A DNA stretch of 11,702 bases from Smittium mucronatum (Eukaryota > Kickxellomycota > Harpellomycetes > Harpellales > Legeriomycetaceae). Each line of letters begins with the position of its first letter. Position 1 is the stretch's first letter. The DNA lies in assembly GCA_001953115.1 (NCBI GenBank), contig LSSL01002924.1:1-11702 (forward strand). The letters are read 5' to 3'. Below are positions 1-8,623 of this stretch, piece after piece. The notes beneath the pieces are model-generated. The model saw only the letters and a program-made list of their open reading frames with translations. It was not told the DNA's origin and made no database searches. The position numbers and the translations under genes are program-made.

Positions 1-2
1 AA

Positions 3-77
3 ACTATAAAAGCCGTTTGTAGGGTCATAATGAACAAGGGGACACCGAGAAAAATTGAAGATATAATACTTTTCTAA
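3..77 (+). CDS. Possible 3' end of a gene running in from the left
   Basis: A frame open from the window edge encodes about 24 residues ending in ..PRKIEDIILF and then TAA. The stretch is visibly richer in G and C than the DNA just downstream, which becomes strongly AT-rich after about position 95, as expected when coding sequence ends. No domain can be recognised from so little. An alternative minus-strand frame is also open across the same bases, so neither strand nor coding status is settled. Confidence 0.25.
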   Translation, partial: TIKAVCRVIMNKGTPRKIEDIILF

Positions 78-239
78 GCGTCACGAAAACTTATTAAAAT
101 AAAATACACATTTTAAAGATCTAATTTTATACGCACAGTATACAGATTCTAACTTTATTTACTAATAATTTTTATTAAATCATACCTTTATTATATAGCT
201 TTTACTAATAAATTATAATTCACAACAAATATCCGTTAC

Positions 240-368
240 AATTATAAAAGAAACTACACAAAAAACAAAAAGAACATAAAAAACAAAAAAAAAAACAAAC
301 ATCTATTACTTTTAATTTACAACCTTAAATCTTAATCCCCTATTAGTATACCCAATTAATTAAACAAA
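240..368 (+). promoter_or_regulatory. A-rich upstream region of the small ORF
   Basis: This is a strongly purine-biased, A-rich stretch. It contains an A11 run and repeated AAAAAC units around 257-300, followed by a mixed AT segment that leads into AAACAAA directly before the ATG at 369. Poly(dA) tracts and an A-rich start context are common before genes in AT-rich fungi and other unicellular eukaryotes. A TATATAG-like string lies further up, near 193-199. The promoter role is inferred from position and composition only. Confidence 0.3.
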
Positions 369-497
369 ATGACTACTGAAAGTATTGCTGCTCATGAAAA
401 GGAACACTTCCAAGAGGTTCCGACTAATTCGACTGTGCCGATAGTTCTAAGGAAGAAAGGGCATACCGAAAAGAAAACTCCTCCACATATTTACTAA
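369..497 (+). CDS. Small hypothetical protein, 42 residues
   Basis: An ATG in an A-rich context opens a 42-codon frame ending in TAA. The product is hydrophilic: it starts MTTESIAAHEKEHFQEV, has a basic middle (LRKKGHTEKK) and ends TPPHIY. There is no signal peptide, membrane segment or motif I recognise. The support is composition: the ORF is near 40-45% GC by eye, while the DNA on both sides is about 15-20%, and the change falls close to the ATG and stop. It could be a complete small protein, a first exon, or a surviving piece of a larger gene. No obvious intron signal follows. Function unknown. Confidence 0.45.
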   Translation: MTTESIAAHEKEHFQEVPTNSTVPIVLRKKGHTEKKTPPHIY

Positions 498-874
498 ATA
501 TTTATTTTTATGGTACATAATAAATATAAAATTTATAAAAATATATTATAATTAGCTGAAATTCTGATTTTTTTAGAAAAAAATAAACCTATATGATACC
601 TATTATTTAAATTAGGATTATTTATACGCCCCCCCCCCCCCATTTAAACTGTTTTATAATTCATTTAAGCTTTCTTAAAAAACATATATATATAAAATCT
701 ACAAAACATCTTTTAAAAAAACAAAATAACTTACCTATTGCTAGAAAAAATTGAATTTTTTATTTTTATGATAAAAAAAGTAATAAAAATATTAATTGTA
801 TGTTTATATTAAGCAAAACATTTATTTTAGTCAATATTATTATTTGCAAAACGATATCGTAGTTTTTAAATTTT
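498..874. other. AT-rich non-coding stretch with a C13 run
   Basis: No open frame of note is seen. The only distinctive feature is an uninterrupted run of 13 C at 629-641 in DNA that is otherwise almost entirely A and T. AATAAA-like strings just after the upstream stop codon could serve in 3' end formation. Confidence 0.6.
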
Positions 875-1193
875 ATTATGCACATTTTTTAATCCAATTT
901 CGAAAAAATTGGGACCAAATCAAAAAAATGGGAGAGAGAATTTTGTAAAATTAAAAAGTCCATAGGATTATATATTTTAAGTTTTTGACTATTTTAGGAA
1001 CATGGAATAAAACAGATTAACCCATGGATTTTTTTTACCATTTCCAATTTTATTTTACTTTTTCTAAAACTGAATACACTACGAACAATTCGCACTCACT
1101 CATTTCGAATTAATTTTTACTTTTTTTTCATTTTTTTTCACTTTTTTTCATTTGGCTCCAATTTTTTGAAAAGTAAATTAGAAAATGTGTAAT
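875..1193. repeat. Foldback (inverted-repeat) element, about 320 bp
   Basis: The left arm (875-about 930) contains CGAAAAAATTGGGACCAAAT. The right arm (about 1135-1193) contains the reverse complement of a close variant, CAAAAAATTGGAGCCAAAT. The similarity continues outward to ATTATGCACATTTTTT on the left and the complement of ATTACACATTTTCTAA on the right. Arms are roughly 55-60 bp and about 75% identical by eye. The centre is unrelated and non-coding. The structure suits a degenerate MITE or foldback element. No clear target-site duplication was found. Confidence 0.55.
1121..1150 (+). repeat. 10-bp T-rich tandem repeat, three units
   Basis: Three successive 10-base units read TTTTTTTTCA, TTTTTTTTCA and CTTTTTTTCA. 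They lie at the inner edge of the right arm of the foldback element and may have arisen by replication slippage. Confidence 0.7.
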
Positions 1194-3200
1194 ATATCCT
1201 TTATTAAGTCACCCAAATATATTTTCCTGTAATTAGGAGTTAAATTTCAACAAATAATCCATTTTATTTATTTTTATAGACTATCATTATAGAAGCACAT
1301 GATTATTTGATAGAAATAATTCTAAATTATTTCACAATTTTTTATTATTATAAAATTTTTATTAAAGAAAATTTAAGGCATTTTTATAAAATAAAAAAAT
1401 ATATTAGGAAAATTGGTATCCTTCAATTTTCAGAAAACAAATCTAGATATTCAGGATTATATGGCAATAAAATGTAAAAATATATAATATAAATACCTGA
1501 AAATGAATTTCAAATCGATCCAAAACCCAAAAAATATCTTTCAATAATTTTCTATTGTAAAAATTTAATTAGGATTTTGGAAATATATTATTTTTATATG
1601 ACTCAGGATCTATATATTTATGAAAACCTTCATGGGACATTAGATTATCGAATGATTATATCAAAATAGCTTTAATAACTATGTGGATCAATTTTAAACT
1701 ATTAAAATCATATCGATTTTTTTTTTAAAAAAATTTTTGTTATCAAATTATGAGAAATATATCAAATTGGATACATATTAATATTGTTAGAGTAGATCAT
1801 ATAAAATAAGATAAATGAATTTCTGAATAAAATCCAAGGAATAAATACGTATTATGAGTTAAAATTTACCAATAAAAAAATAATAAGATTTTAATAAAAT
1901 AAATTTATAAAATTTTATTCATAAACAGTTCTGTTTTATTTAGAAGTTCCTGAAAAAAATTTTTGCATAAATTTATTCTATATTTTTTTAAATTAAATTA
2001 TATATTATATAATAAATAAAACTTGCGGCTATAATACATTAAGATTTTTATTTTTATTTTAAAAATTGGGCAAAAAAATATAAATCTTATCTTCAATGAA
2101 ATAGAAAGAATTTTTTTTACAATTCACAATTTATAGAGTAATATTTGGTATTGTTAGATTTACTTTCTAATAGTTTATGAATCACGCTCAAATTATTTTT
2201 TTGTCTAATTTCAAATAGAAATTACAAAAGAATATTTCAAATTTATTTATTTCCAACTATATTTTTCACAAAAAACAATTATTGAATTTTATTAACATTA
2301 TTTGATATATATATTTTTAACTAATCTTACTCTGATTAATTATTCTATATGAATTTTTTATCAGACATTTAAAAATTTCCATAAAATAAAAAAATTAATT
2401 TCTCTATTAAAAATAATTTTATTTTTTTATCCAATCTTATATTTTTACAGGGAAAAGATTTCGTGAAAATTATAGTTAGGCTTTTTAAAGTGTTCGTCTA
2501 ATTGAATCACATTTTTTAGTCCTATTTTCGAATGTTACTCATAGTATCTTTTTTTTTGGAACCAGTTAGGCGTAATAATTATCAATAAAAAAAAACTTCT
2601 TTAAAGCAAAATGAAAAAGGGGTTTAAATAAATTTTTTGATAGAAACATATTTTTTATTTTATTTTGTTAAAAGAAGATTTTAAATGGATTATTTTTTTT
2701 TGAAACGATCTTAAAAAACGATCTAATACATCATATTGAAGCGGCTTTCAGGGTATACGCCTCGACTAAACATAAATCATTTTTTTTACCAGAATTTTTT
2801 ATTCTTAGGATGTTATATACTCTATACTTTTATAAGCTATCGCTTTTAACGTACCTTATTACTTGTTCTTGTATGGGGGTTTCAGATTATTTTTTTTAGA
2901 AAAAGATAAAAATGGGATGCTTAGATACATTTTTTTATAAAATATTAATTTTTTATTAAAAAATATATTAAGACCATATATTTAATGTTTTATTTAAATA
3001 ATATCTACCTGAGTCTAAAAATAATCTCACTTTTGAAAGTTTTAAATATAAATAGTTATAAAATATTCTTATATTTATATTTAAAGTACCCGTTAAATCT
3101 AAATATAGTCCAAATAATTATTCATAATATATACTACTAGCAGAAAAAAAATTATTTGATCGAATTTTCATGGATTTGAATTATGTATTCATGTTATAAC
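1194..3200. other. AT desert, no gene seen
   Basis: About 2 kb at roughly 15-20% GC by eye, with stops dense in all frames and many homopolymer runs of A or T. No conserved motif, RNA gene or long repeat could be supported. A small direct repeat of ACGATCT occurs near 2705-2725. Together with 498-874 this gives a nearly continuous low-GC domain of about 2.7 kb. Confidence 0.6.
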
Positions 3201-3995
3201 AAATATTTTTTAAAAAAAAGCCGTTAAAGTTACATGCCGCGTATTTTCATTCTAGGTGTAGCTATGCTCTTTTTACGGGTTGAAAGTCTTAGTAAGCTCG
3301 AATAGAGTTTTTAGCTGCTAAATTGGTTTAATTAGGCTAGATATTTTTATATTTTATTTTTAATTAAAGCTATTTTATATTTTCAGGCTGTGATTTTACC
3401 AGTTTTTTCTATAGTTAAGGTTTAGTGTTTTAAAGCTATAGTTACTTCTTCATGTATCGGGATTATTTCCAGCTGAAATAAATCTTTTTATTTGAATTTC
3501 TGTAGTTTTATTTTTTGTTGACAATAGCACAATAATGCTATGAACATTGTTACACAACAACACGGGTTGGTATATTCCTGTGCTTAGTTTCATGTTTTTA
3601 CACCAGATTTTTTTTCTTGAAGAGAGGTAGCAGAAGATAGGAATAACGATACTTCGGTATCAGTTTTTACTGAATATACTGTTCTTGATGGTGATTTAGA
3701 ACTATCGGTCAACATTGATAGATAAACATATACGAATCTTGTGTATTGGTTACTGGGGTTTTCAATAGGTTCCTACCCCCTACCAGCAAGGATAAAGCAT
3801 GTTTTTCCTACCTTGATGACCTTAAAAAGCTTATAATTGTCAGTGTAGAGAACAGTAGGTGAAGTATGGATAGTAAGAGAGGATGAGAAATATCTGGCTC
3901 CAAGTGTCTGCTAGGTGGTGGTGGGGGGGGGGGGTCAATTAATATCGGTGATAACGCGGATAGCTCTACACCAACTTTTTTTGTGCGACAACATT
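3201..3995. other. Mixed-composition region without a supportable gene
   Basis: GC rises here to about 30-35%. A plus-strand frame from an ATG at 3540 to 4100 reads like protein in patches, for example VFTEYTVLDGDLEL near 3666-3707, but it contains six in-frame stops before its end. Other frames show similarly plausible patches. A run of 12 G lies at 3923-3934. This may be decayed coding DNA, but no family is recognised. Confidence 0.4.
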
Positions 3996-4531
3996 TTAGG
4001 AGCAAGGATTTGTATCGGCATAACCGGTACATGGAATCTGCTTCCGAAAAAAGCCAATATAGTTTATTTTATCTTTTTGATATATCCAAAAAATCAGTAA
4101 CATCTTACTATTAGGATTAAGTACCTTTTCATGTTTTAAGAGCTTTAGTGGTATATTTTTAGAACTAACATGTACTAAAATTCCACACAGCATTTTATTA
4201 TTCTTTGCTGGAAGTAGTGGAGAAATCATACAGCAATTAGAAGGGCAGATATTCCAAAGGTTACAATCTAAAAACGAGAGGGCCAAGCCATTTAGCACAA
4301 ACTGGATATTTTTTTGTGCAAAATTCCAGAGTTCGATAACTAGGCGGATCTCAGCAAATAGCGTCTATTTGTAGTAAGGCCAAGTAGATCAATTTCACAT
4401 TTGGATATAAAATGATTCTTGTTAATCCTGATAGATGTAGGCTCTAAATAGGGGCTCGATGGCTCAAAAGGGGGCTTTTTTTCATTGAAAAAAAAAAAGC
4501 TTAATTCTTGAATGCATATAACTTCAATCAT
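3996..4531 (-). pseudogene. Frameshifted relic of an unidentified protein gene
   Basis: Two open frames on the minus strand overlap by about 20 bases. The upstream one (4531 down to 4340) starts MIEVICIQELS and ends ..TTNRRYLLRSA. The downstream one is open from 4364 to a TAA at 3996-3998, 122 residues without a stop. It includes ELWNFAQKNIQFVLNGL, CNLWNICPSNCCMIS and KMLCGILVHVSSKNIPLKLL. One indel near 4343-4364 would join them. An A-run at 4487-4497 in the first part is another slippage-prone site. The product mixes hydrophobic beta-like stretches with several Cys, and I do not recognise it. A retroelement polyprotein segment is only a guess. No ATG begins the second frame. The relic reading rests on frame length in AT-rich DNA, so some chance of coincidence remains. 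Confidence 0.35.
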
Positions 4532-4625
4532 ACACCTATTTTATTCAATGTTAGATATGATATTTAGTTTGGTATATTGTACATTTTCCCCATAAGTACT
4601 AGACTGACGGTCCAACAGAGGAGAA

Positions 4626-4825
4626 TGTTGGGGTTTCTGATGATAATTTTTTGTTGAAGACTTTTTATTTTCTTATAATTTTTTAATACACCTTTTAATG
4701 ACGTTAACTTTTTTTTCCTTTTTTTTACGGAATTTTATCGGCAGATATCATCAGAAAAAACTATACTAAAAAAATATAAAAAATAAAAAGCCTTATAGAA
4801 AATATTATTATTAGAAACTCCAACA
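4626..4825. mobile_element. 200-bp palindromic MITE-like or solo-LTR-like element
   Basis: The element starts TGTTGGGGTTTCTGATGATA and ends with the complement of TGTTGGAGTTTCTAATAATA. The two arms pair over about 65 bases (4626-4690 with 4761-4825) at roughly 80% identity, including a shared CTTTTTATTTT block. About 70 bp of unrelated T-rich sequence separates them. The TG...CA ends recall LTRs, but long terminal inverted repeats fit a small DNA-transposon derivative better. An extra CCAACA at 4612-4617 forms a small hairpin with the left end. No flanking duplication is evident and no protein is encoded. Confidence 0.6.
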
Positions 4826-4975
4826 ATTTCCACTACCGTTCTGCGGCTGTGCACTTAGAGGATCCCAAAATCTGCGTTTCACTTTAGCCTTCATGTATTG
4901 CCTCAAATGACGTTACCTTCCAAAAAAAATCCTTGATGTAAATAAAAAAGTAGGGGTATAGTAAAAATATATTAT
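4826..4975. other. Short non-coding spacer
   Basis: No gene is seen between the palindromic element and the first family-M repeat. The string AATGACGTTA occurs at 4906-4915 and also inside the preceding element near 4697, as a minor direct repeat. Confidence 0.5.
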
Positions 4976-5240
4976 ATGAGAGATTATCTTTGAGAACTTT
5001 TACTTTCATATTAAGATTCTACTGTTTCCATAACTTGGAAATATGTCTCAAAGGCAAAGATAAGATTACTGGGTAATCTGGAATTGGGAATTTAAAAGAA
5101 TTCACCCATTGAAAAAATGGTTAGATTTTATTGAGCTAGTGCCTTTTTCCATTTTTAGTAGTTTGGTAATGATCAAATTTTATTATAATCGATGGTTTAC
5201 ACAGTAATAAAAAGTTTGCTCTTGAAAAAAATCTCCCATA
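4976..5240 (-). repeat. Family-M inverted-repeat element, copy 1 (265 bp)
   Basis: The left end reads ATGAGAGATTATCTTTGAGA and the right end is the complement of a family-M terminus: GGTTTACACAGTAATAAAAA, then CTCCCATA. In reverse complement the interior aligns with 5400-5640, sharing for example TCTGGAAT, ACTTGGAAATA and the TTTGGTAATGATC / TTTGAAAATGATAG block. No coding capacity is seen. It is diverged but intact in layout, which fits an old non-autonomous element. Confidence 0.55.
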
Positions 5241-5399
5241 AAATTGTGCCTTCTCTCCGATAGAGCCTCACGTACCTTACAACCCTCTTGATATTTCAAT
5301 ATTTTCTTAATCCTTGCTAGATGGGTAATTCTCTTTGAAAGTAGAAACTTTGGTATTAAATTTTTATTACTTTGCTAATTTGGAAAACTAGCATGTTTT

Positions 5400-5807
5400 A
5401 TGTGGGAGACTCTTTTCAAGACCGGACTTTTTTTTACTATGTAAACCATTGGCTAAAACAAAATTCTATCATTTTCAAACCAATATAAATGGTAAAACAC
5501 TTTCTCTAATAAATTTTCAAAAATTTGCCAATAGATGATTTCTTTTTGTAATTTTATATTCCAGATCAACCAATAATTTTGTACTTTTTCTTAGCTCTGT
5601 ATTTCCAAATTGTGCTAAGATTCGATGTTAATTTATTGGTCAATTCAAAATATTAATTTTAGAGGCTGATTTTCTACTGGTAAAGTGTCTAATTTATTAG
5701 AGGCATCATGTTTTTTTATTTTTATTGGGAGGTTTTAAATAAATTCAAGTATAGCCAATAGCCTGCACAGTAAAAAAAAGTCTGGCCTTCGAAAGAAACT
5801 CCCATAT
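5400..5807. repeat. Family-M composite foldback, copy 2 (408 bp)
   Basis: The left terminus (5400-5454) is ATGTGGGAGACTCTTTTCAA and onward. The right terminus (5753-5807) is its inverted copy, and 43 of 55 positions match in a hand alignment. Both contain an eight-T run followed by ACT and end in ATTGGCT. The left half aligns with copy 8001-8264 in the same direction, while the right half aligns in reverse with copy 7757-8001. The two halves join inside TTTCCAAATTGTGCTAAG near 5616. This looks like two elements fused head-to-head after losing their tail ends. No protein is encoded. Confidence 0.65.
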
Positions 5808-6115
5808 AGTTACTAGATAATTTAAAACCTGAAAACAAAAAAGAAATCGGTATCGGGACTATTGACCTACTGGGCAATTCATCTAATTTTCGACCACTAA
5901 AAGTAAAAAATTAATTATTATATTTAAATTGGCATCAATCAAGAAAATGGAACATTTTTATTCGTGAATAAAATATTGCTTCTATGAAATAATTGGAGTA
6001 AATGTACTGGAATAGTCCTGACACCATATACTTAATCCTAGTACCAAATTTCCAAATTAGGAAGGTGGTAAAGATTTAATGGTAAAGTGTTGGCTCTCTA
6101 AGAGAATCTCACAAA
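5808..6115 (+). repeat. Family-M related repeat, copy 3
   Basis: The unit starts directly at the end of copy 2. Its first part contains CGGTATCGGGACTATTG, matching CGGTGTCGGGACTATTG at 8290-8306. Its tail (CCAAATTAGGAAGGTGGTAA ... CTCTCTAAGAGAATCTC) matches the tails of the copies at 7757-8001 and 8001-8264. The interior is AT-rich, non-coding and diverged from the other copies. Confidence 0.5.
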
Positions 6116-7630
6116 TAGACAATAGTTTTAGTATTTTAAACATTTATTCGTTACTTGAAGGCGTTTGATCAATGGGTTATGATAAATGACATCAATAATT
6201 TAATGTGCTAAAAGAGCCAGGTCTCAAAAAGAACAACCCTTATAGATGAATAAGTTTTGACTGGTAATATAAAAAAAAGGCAAACACAATAAGATGCTTA
6301 TTTATTTGTTGAATGAAATTTATACTCTTTCGTCACCAGTTTGTCTTGATAAATCTAGTTTATTAAAGAACGAATAATCTAATTTAGAAAATGCATGTTA
6401 ATCAATGCAATATCTGATCGTTTCGGGCATAAATTCAGCCGTAGATGATGAATCAATTTAGTTGATCGATTGCAAGAATTAAAATCGCTCTTAATAGTTG
6501 CATTTAAATAAAATTTCTACATTTTACACATATTCACCCCCAAACAATATTTAAAAGGTTGTGACATCGAACTAATTTTAAAATGTGTATTACATTATTC
6601 TTAATAATAAATATTAATAGCCTGTTTGGTGATTTTCTTTTAGTCTAAGGTTTTCTCTTACCAATCATCATTATCTTGACGATTTTGGTTTCACGGATAT
6701 GAACGCACTATTTTTTTACATGTACATCACCGTGTTTGTTCTTTTTAAGTGAAATTTGAGTCAAAAGTTAGTGAGTAAAAGATTTGGAGGCATGTGTTAA
6801 AGGGTGAGAAAAAAAAACAACTCTATTGGTGATCGATTGATTGCGATATTCGGACAAAAAAAATAGGGAAATATATGATAATAAATATGACTTATTTATA
6901 GGATTTGAGCTGGTTTTATCAATATGATAGGGAAAAAGCACCAGCAGGAGGTTTTTTTTCTTGATACAGTTAGCAGATAAATCGGTGCTTTTTTATGTCA
7001 CGGAATTATATTTTTTGATAAAGTCAATAAATCTACAGTATTTCATCGATTAAGTTTAACCACAGCGCTCAGAATGTTAGTAATACTCCGATTCGTTATA
7101 GTCTGATGAAACCTATTTCCCAAATAAAGAAATATAGTTAGTGGAATGTAGTCTTTAAAGTACAAGGAAAAATAACTTGTATTTTGATAAAGATATTAAT
7201 TCCTTTTGGTTTACAAACCGGTAAGAAAATGATCTACTTATTTACGGGGATAATTTATTGTTTTTCCGATATGCCAAAAATCAACAAACTGCGATTGGAG
7301 GAAATATGACTTTAATAGATTGATATCATCAAATTTTAGGTATCACTGAATTAATACCTTTAAGCATTCCCGGAACTAGGGTGGGGTAATAGATGTTTGC
7401 CAAATTTTTTCTGGATATTTGAAAACTGCAGAATGTGCTAAACAAGAAATAAAAAATGGTTCGGGTAGTTACTTAGACGCCATGAAAGCAGCAGAAAAAA
7501 TACATTACCCAATTTGAGGCTCTCAATTGATAAGAAAATGCTATTCTGGTTGAATTGTAAAAGTGACCTTAACTCTTTCCGGTTCAAAACATTTCCTCAT
7601 TTCTATTTGCGTATAATAACTATTTCAATT
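6116..7630. other. Long region without a supportable gene
   Basis: About 1.5 kb at roughly 30% GC with only short open frames. A protein-like patch at about 7421-7507 contains NGSGSYLDAMKAAEKIHYP and is closed by TGA on both sides. It may be a gene relic, but no family is recognised. A hairpin lies at 6933-6994. The string GATCGATTG recurs at 6463 and 6832. Confidence 0.4.
6933..6994. repeat. Perfect 10-bp stem inverted repeat
   Basis: AAAAAGCACC at 6933-6942 is perfectly complementary to GGTGCTTTTT at 6984-6993, with a 41-base spacer and a T-run after the right arm. It could be the ends of a very short foldback element or simply a stem-loop. No gene ends next to it. Confidence 0.5.
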
Positions 7631-7735
7631 TTTTGATATAACCAATAACATACAAATATTATTATTCCAATGTTATTGAACTAAAAGCGAATTCCATTTT
7701 TTTTATCATAGGCCCTGAAAGGGATAAATGAACCC
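7631..7735 (+). repeat. Family-N direct repeat, copy 1
   Basis: This unit shares its order of motifs with 8624-8728: TTGAT.TAACCAAT, ATACAAATA, a CCATTTTTT block, then CCCTGAAAGGG and a TAAAT string. Here CCCTGAAAGGG (7713-7723) is followed by CCCTTTATCAGGG (7733-7745), forming a strong hairpin with a nine-base loop. It lies just before a family-M copy, as the second N copy appears to do. No coding potential. Confidence 0.55.
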
Positions 7736-7756
7736 TTTATCAGGGATTTGAACAAT

Positions 7757-8001
7757 ATGGAAGATTCTTTCGAAGACCAGACTTTTTTTTACTGTACAGA
7801 CTATTGTTTATACTTGAATTTATTTAAAACCAGACCAATAAAAATTGAAAAAAAATCTGGCTCTATTAAATTACAACACTTTACCAGTAGATAATTAGCC
7901 TATAAAATTCATATTTTGAAAGACCCAATACATTAACACCCGATCTTAGCACAATCTTTCTAAATTAGGAAAGTGTTTTCTCTCAAAGAGAATCTCCCAT
8001 A
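7757..8001 (+). repeat. Family-M element, copy 4 (about 245 bp)
   Basis: The start ATGGAAGATTCTTTCGAAGA is followed by the diagnostic CCAGAC, an eight-T run and ACTGTACAGACTATTG. The interior contains ACACTTTACCAGTAG and CGATCTTAGCACAAT, both found in reverse complement in copy 2 (about 5600-5690). The end reads CTCAAAGAGAATCTCCCATA, the inverted terminus. It abuts the next copy in the same orientation, creating the palindrome CCCATATGTGGG across the join. Confidence 0.65.
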
Positions 8002-8264
8002 TGTGGGATTCTTTTCAATATCAGAATTTTTTTTACTATAAGATCCATTGGATATAACCAAATCAAATCATAATTAGTCCAATAAAAAATTAAAAGTGTG
8101 CTAACTCTAATAAAAATCAAATATATATCCAACAGATGGGAATTCCGTTGATTACAGCCCCAATTTACCAATAACTTCATAAAATATATTAGTTTTGTGT
8201 TTCCAAATTAGGAAATGGTAATAGATTAATATCTAGGTGTCCACTCTCGAAGAGTATCTACTAT
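8001..8264 (+). repeat. Family-M element, copy 5 (about 264 bp)
   Basis: It begins ATGTGGGATTCTTTTCAATA, then an eight-T run, ACTATA and CCATTGG. It aligns along most of its length with 5400-5620: CCAATA-rich blocks, CTAATAAA, the ACCAATAA block and GTTTCCAAATT. It ends CTCTCGAAGAGTATCTACTA. A minus-strand 65-codon frame inside it is a by-product of the repeat, not a gene. Confidence 0.65.
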
Positions 8265-8440
8265 AGGGAAATTCTTTGATGAAGTGGACGGTGTCGGGAC
8301 TATTGGTATACTACCAATTCACATACTGGACATTTCGTATACTTTTTTACCAATAAATAGAAAGAATTAAGATTTAAATTTTTTGATGCATAATTTTAAG
8401 AAATACGGAAATTTCATTTTCCAATACAAACTTAATCATG
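8265..8440 (+). repeat. Family-M related repeat, copy 6 (partial)
   Basis: It follows copy 5 with almost no gap (GGGAAATTCTTTGATGAAG resembles the family start). It shares GTGTCGGGACTATTG, an AATTCA block and a TAAATTTTTT-type block with 5840-5920 in copy 3. The tail motif TTCCAAATTAGGAA is absent, so the copy seems truncated or too diverged to trace beyond about 8440. Confidence 0.45.
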
Positions 8441-8623
8441 TGAAATGATAGGTATAAAAAGTAGGCGACATAGTAGTATGCAAATAGTCATGGAACAGAA
8501 GCGAACAATTTACTTGAGTCCATTTTTTATTTTCTTTTTCGGATTTATTGAATTAACCCTTTCTGGGCCCAAATTTAAGTCTCACTCCCATTTGCTAAAA
8601 CCAAACCCTTCAATTGGCCTAGC

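Noticed and set aside
3808..4032. Minus-strand frame with a poly-proline run
   Set aside because: The prolines come from the G12 homopolymer read in reverse; the rest has no coding signature.
3540..4100. Plus-strand frame from an ATG with protein-like patches (187 codons)
   Set aside because: Six stops interrupt it before its end, and other frames over the same bases read equally protein-like, so coding history cannot be assigned.
3887..4114. A 75-codon plus-strand open run through the G12 tract, ending ..SVTSYY
   Set aside because: Runs of this length are expected by chance in a window this size, there is no usable start, and it overlaps the competing minus-strand frame.
4320..4345. GAGTTCGATAACTAGG, resembling a tRNA T-loop/B-box
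   Set aside because: No acceptor, D-arm or anticodon stem can be folded around it. No tRNA was found on either strand.
7394..7617. Frame that becomes long if TGA is read as Trp
   Set aside because: Reading TGA as Trp joins three patches, but other candidate coding stretches here give no support for a changed code, and the length is within chance.
7983..8180. Minus-strand 65-codon frame
   Set aside because: It lies across the junction and body of two family-M repeat copies and is not preserved in the homologous copies.
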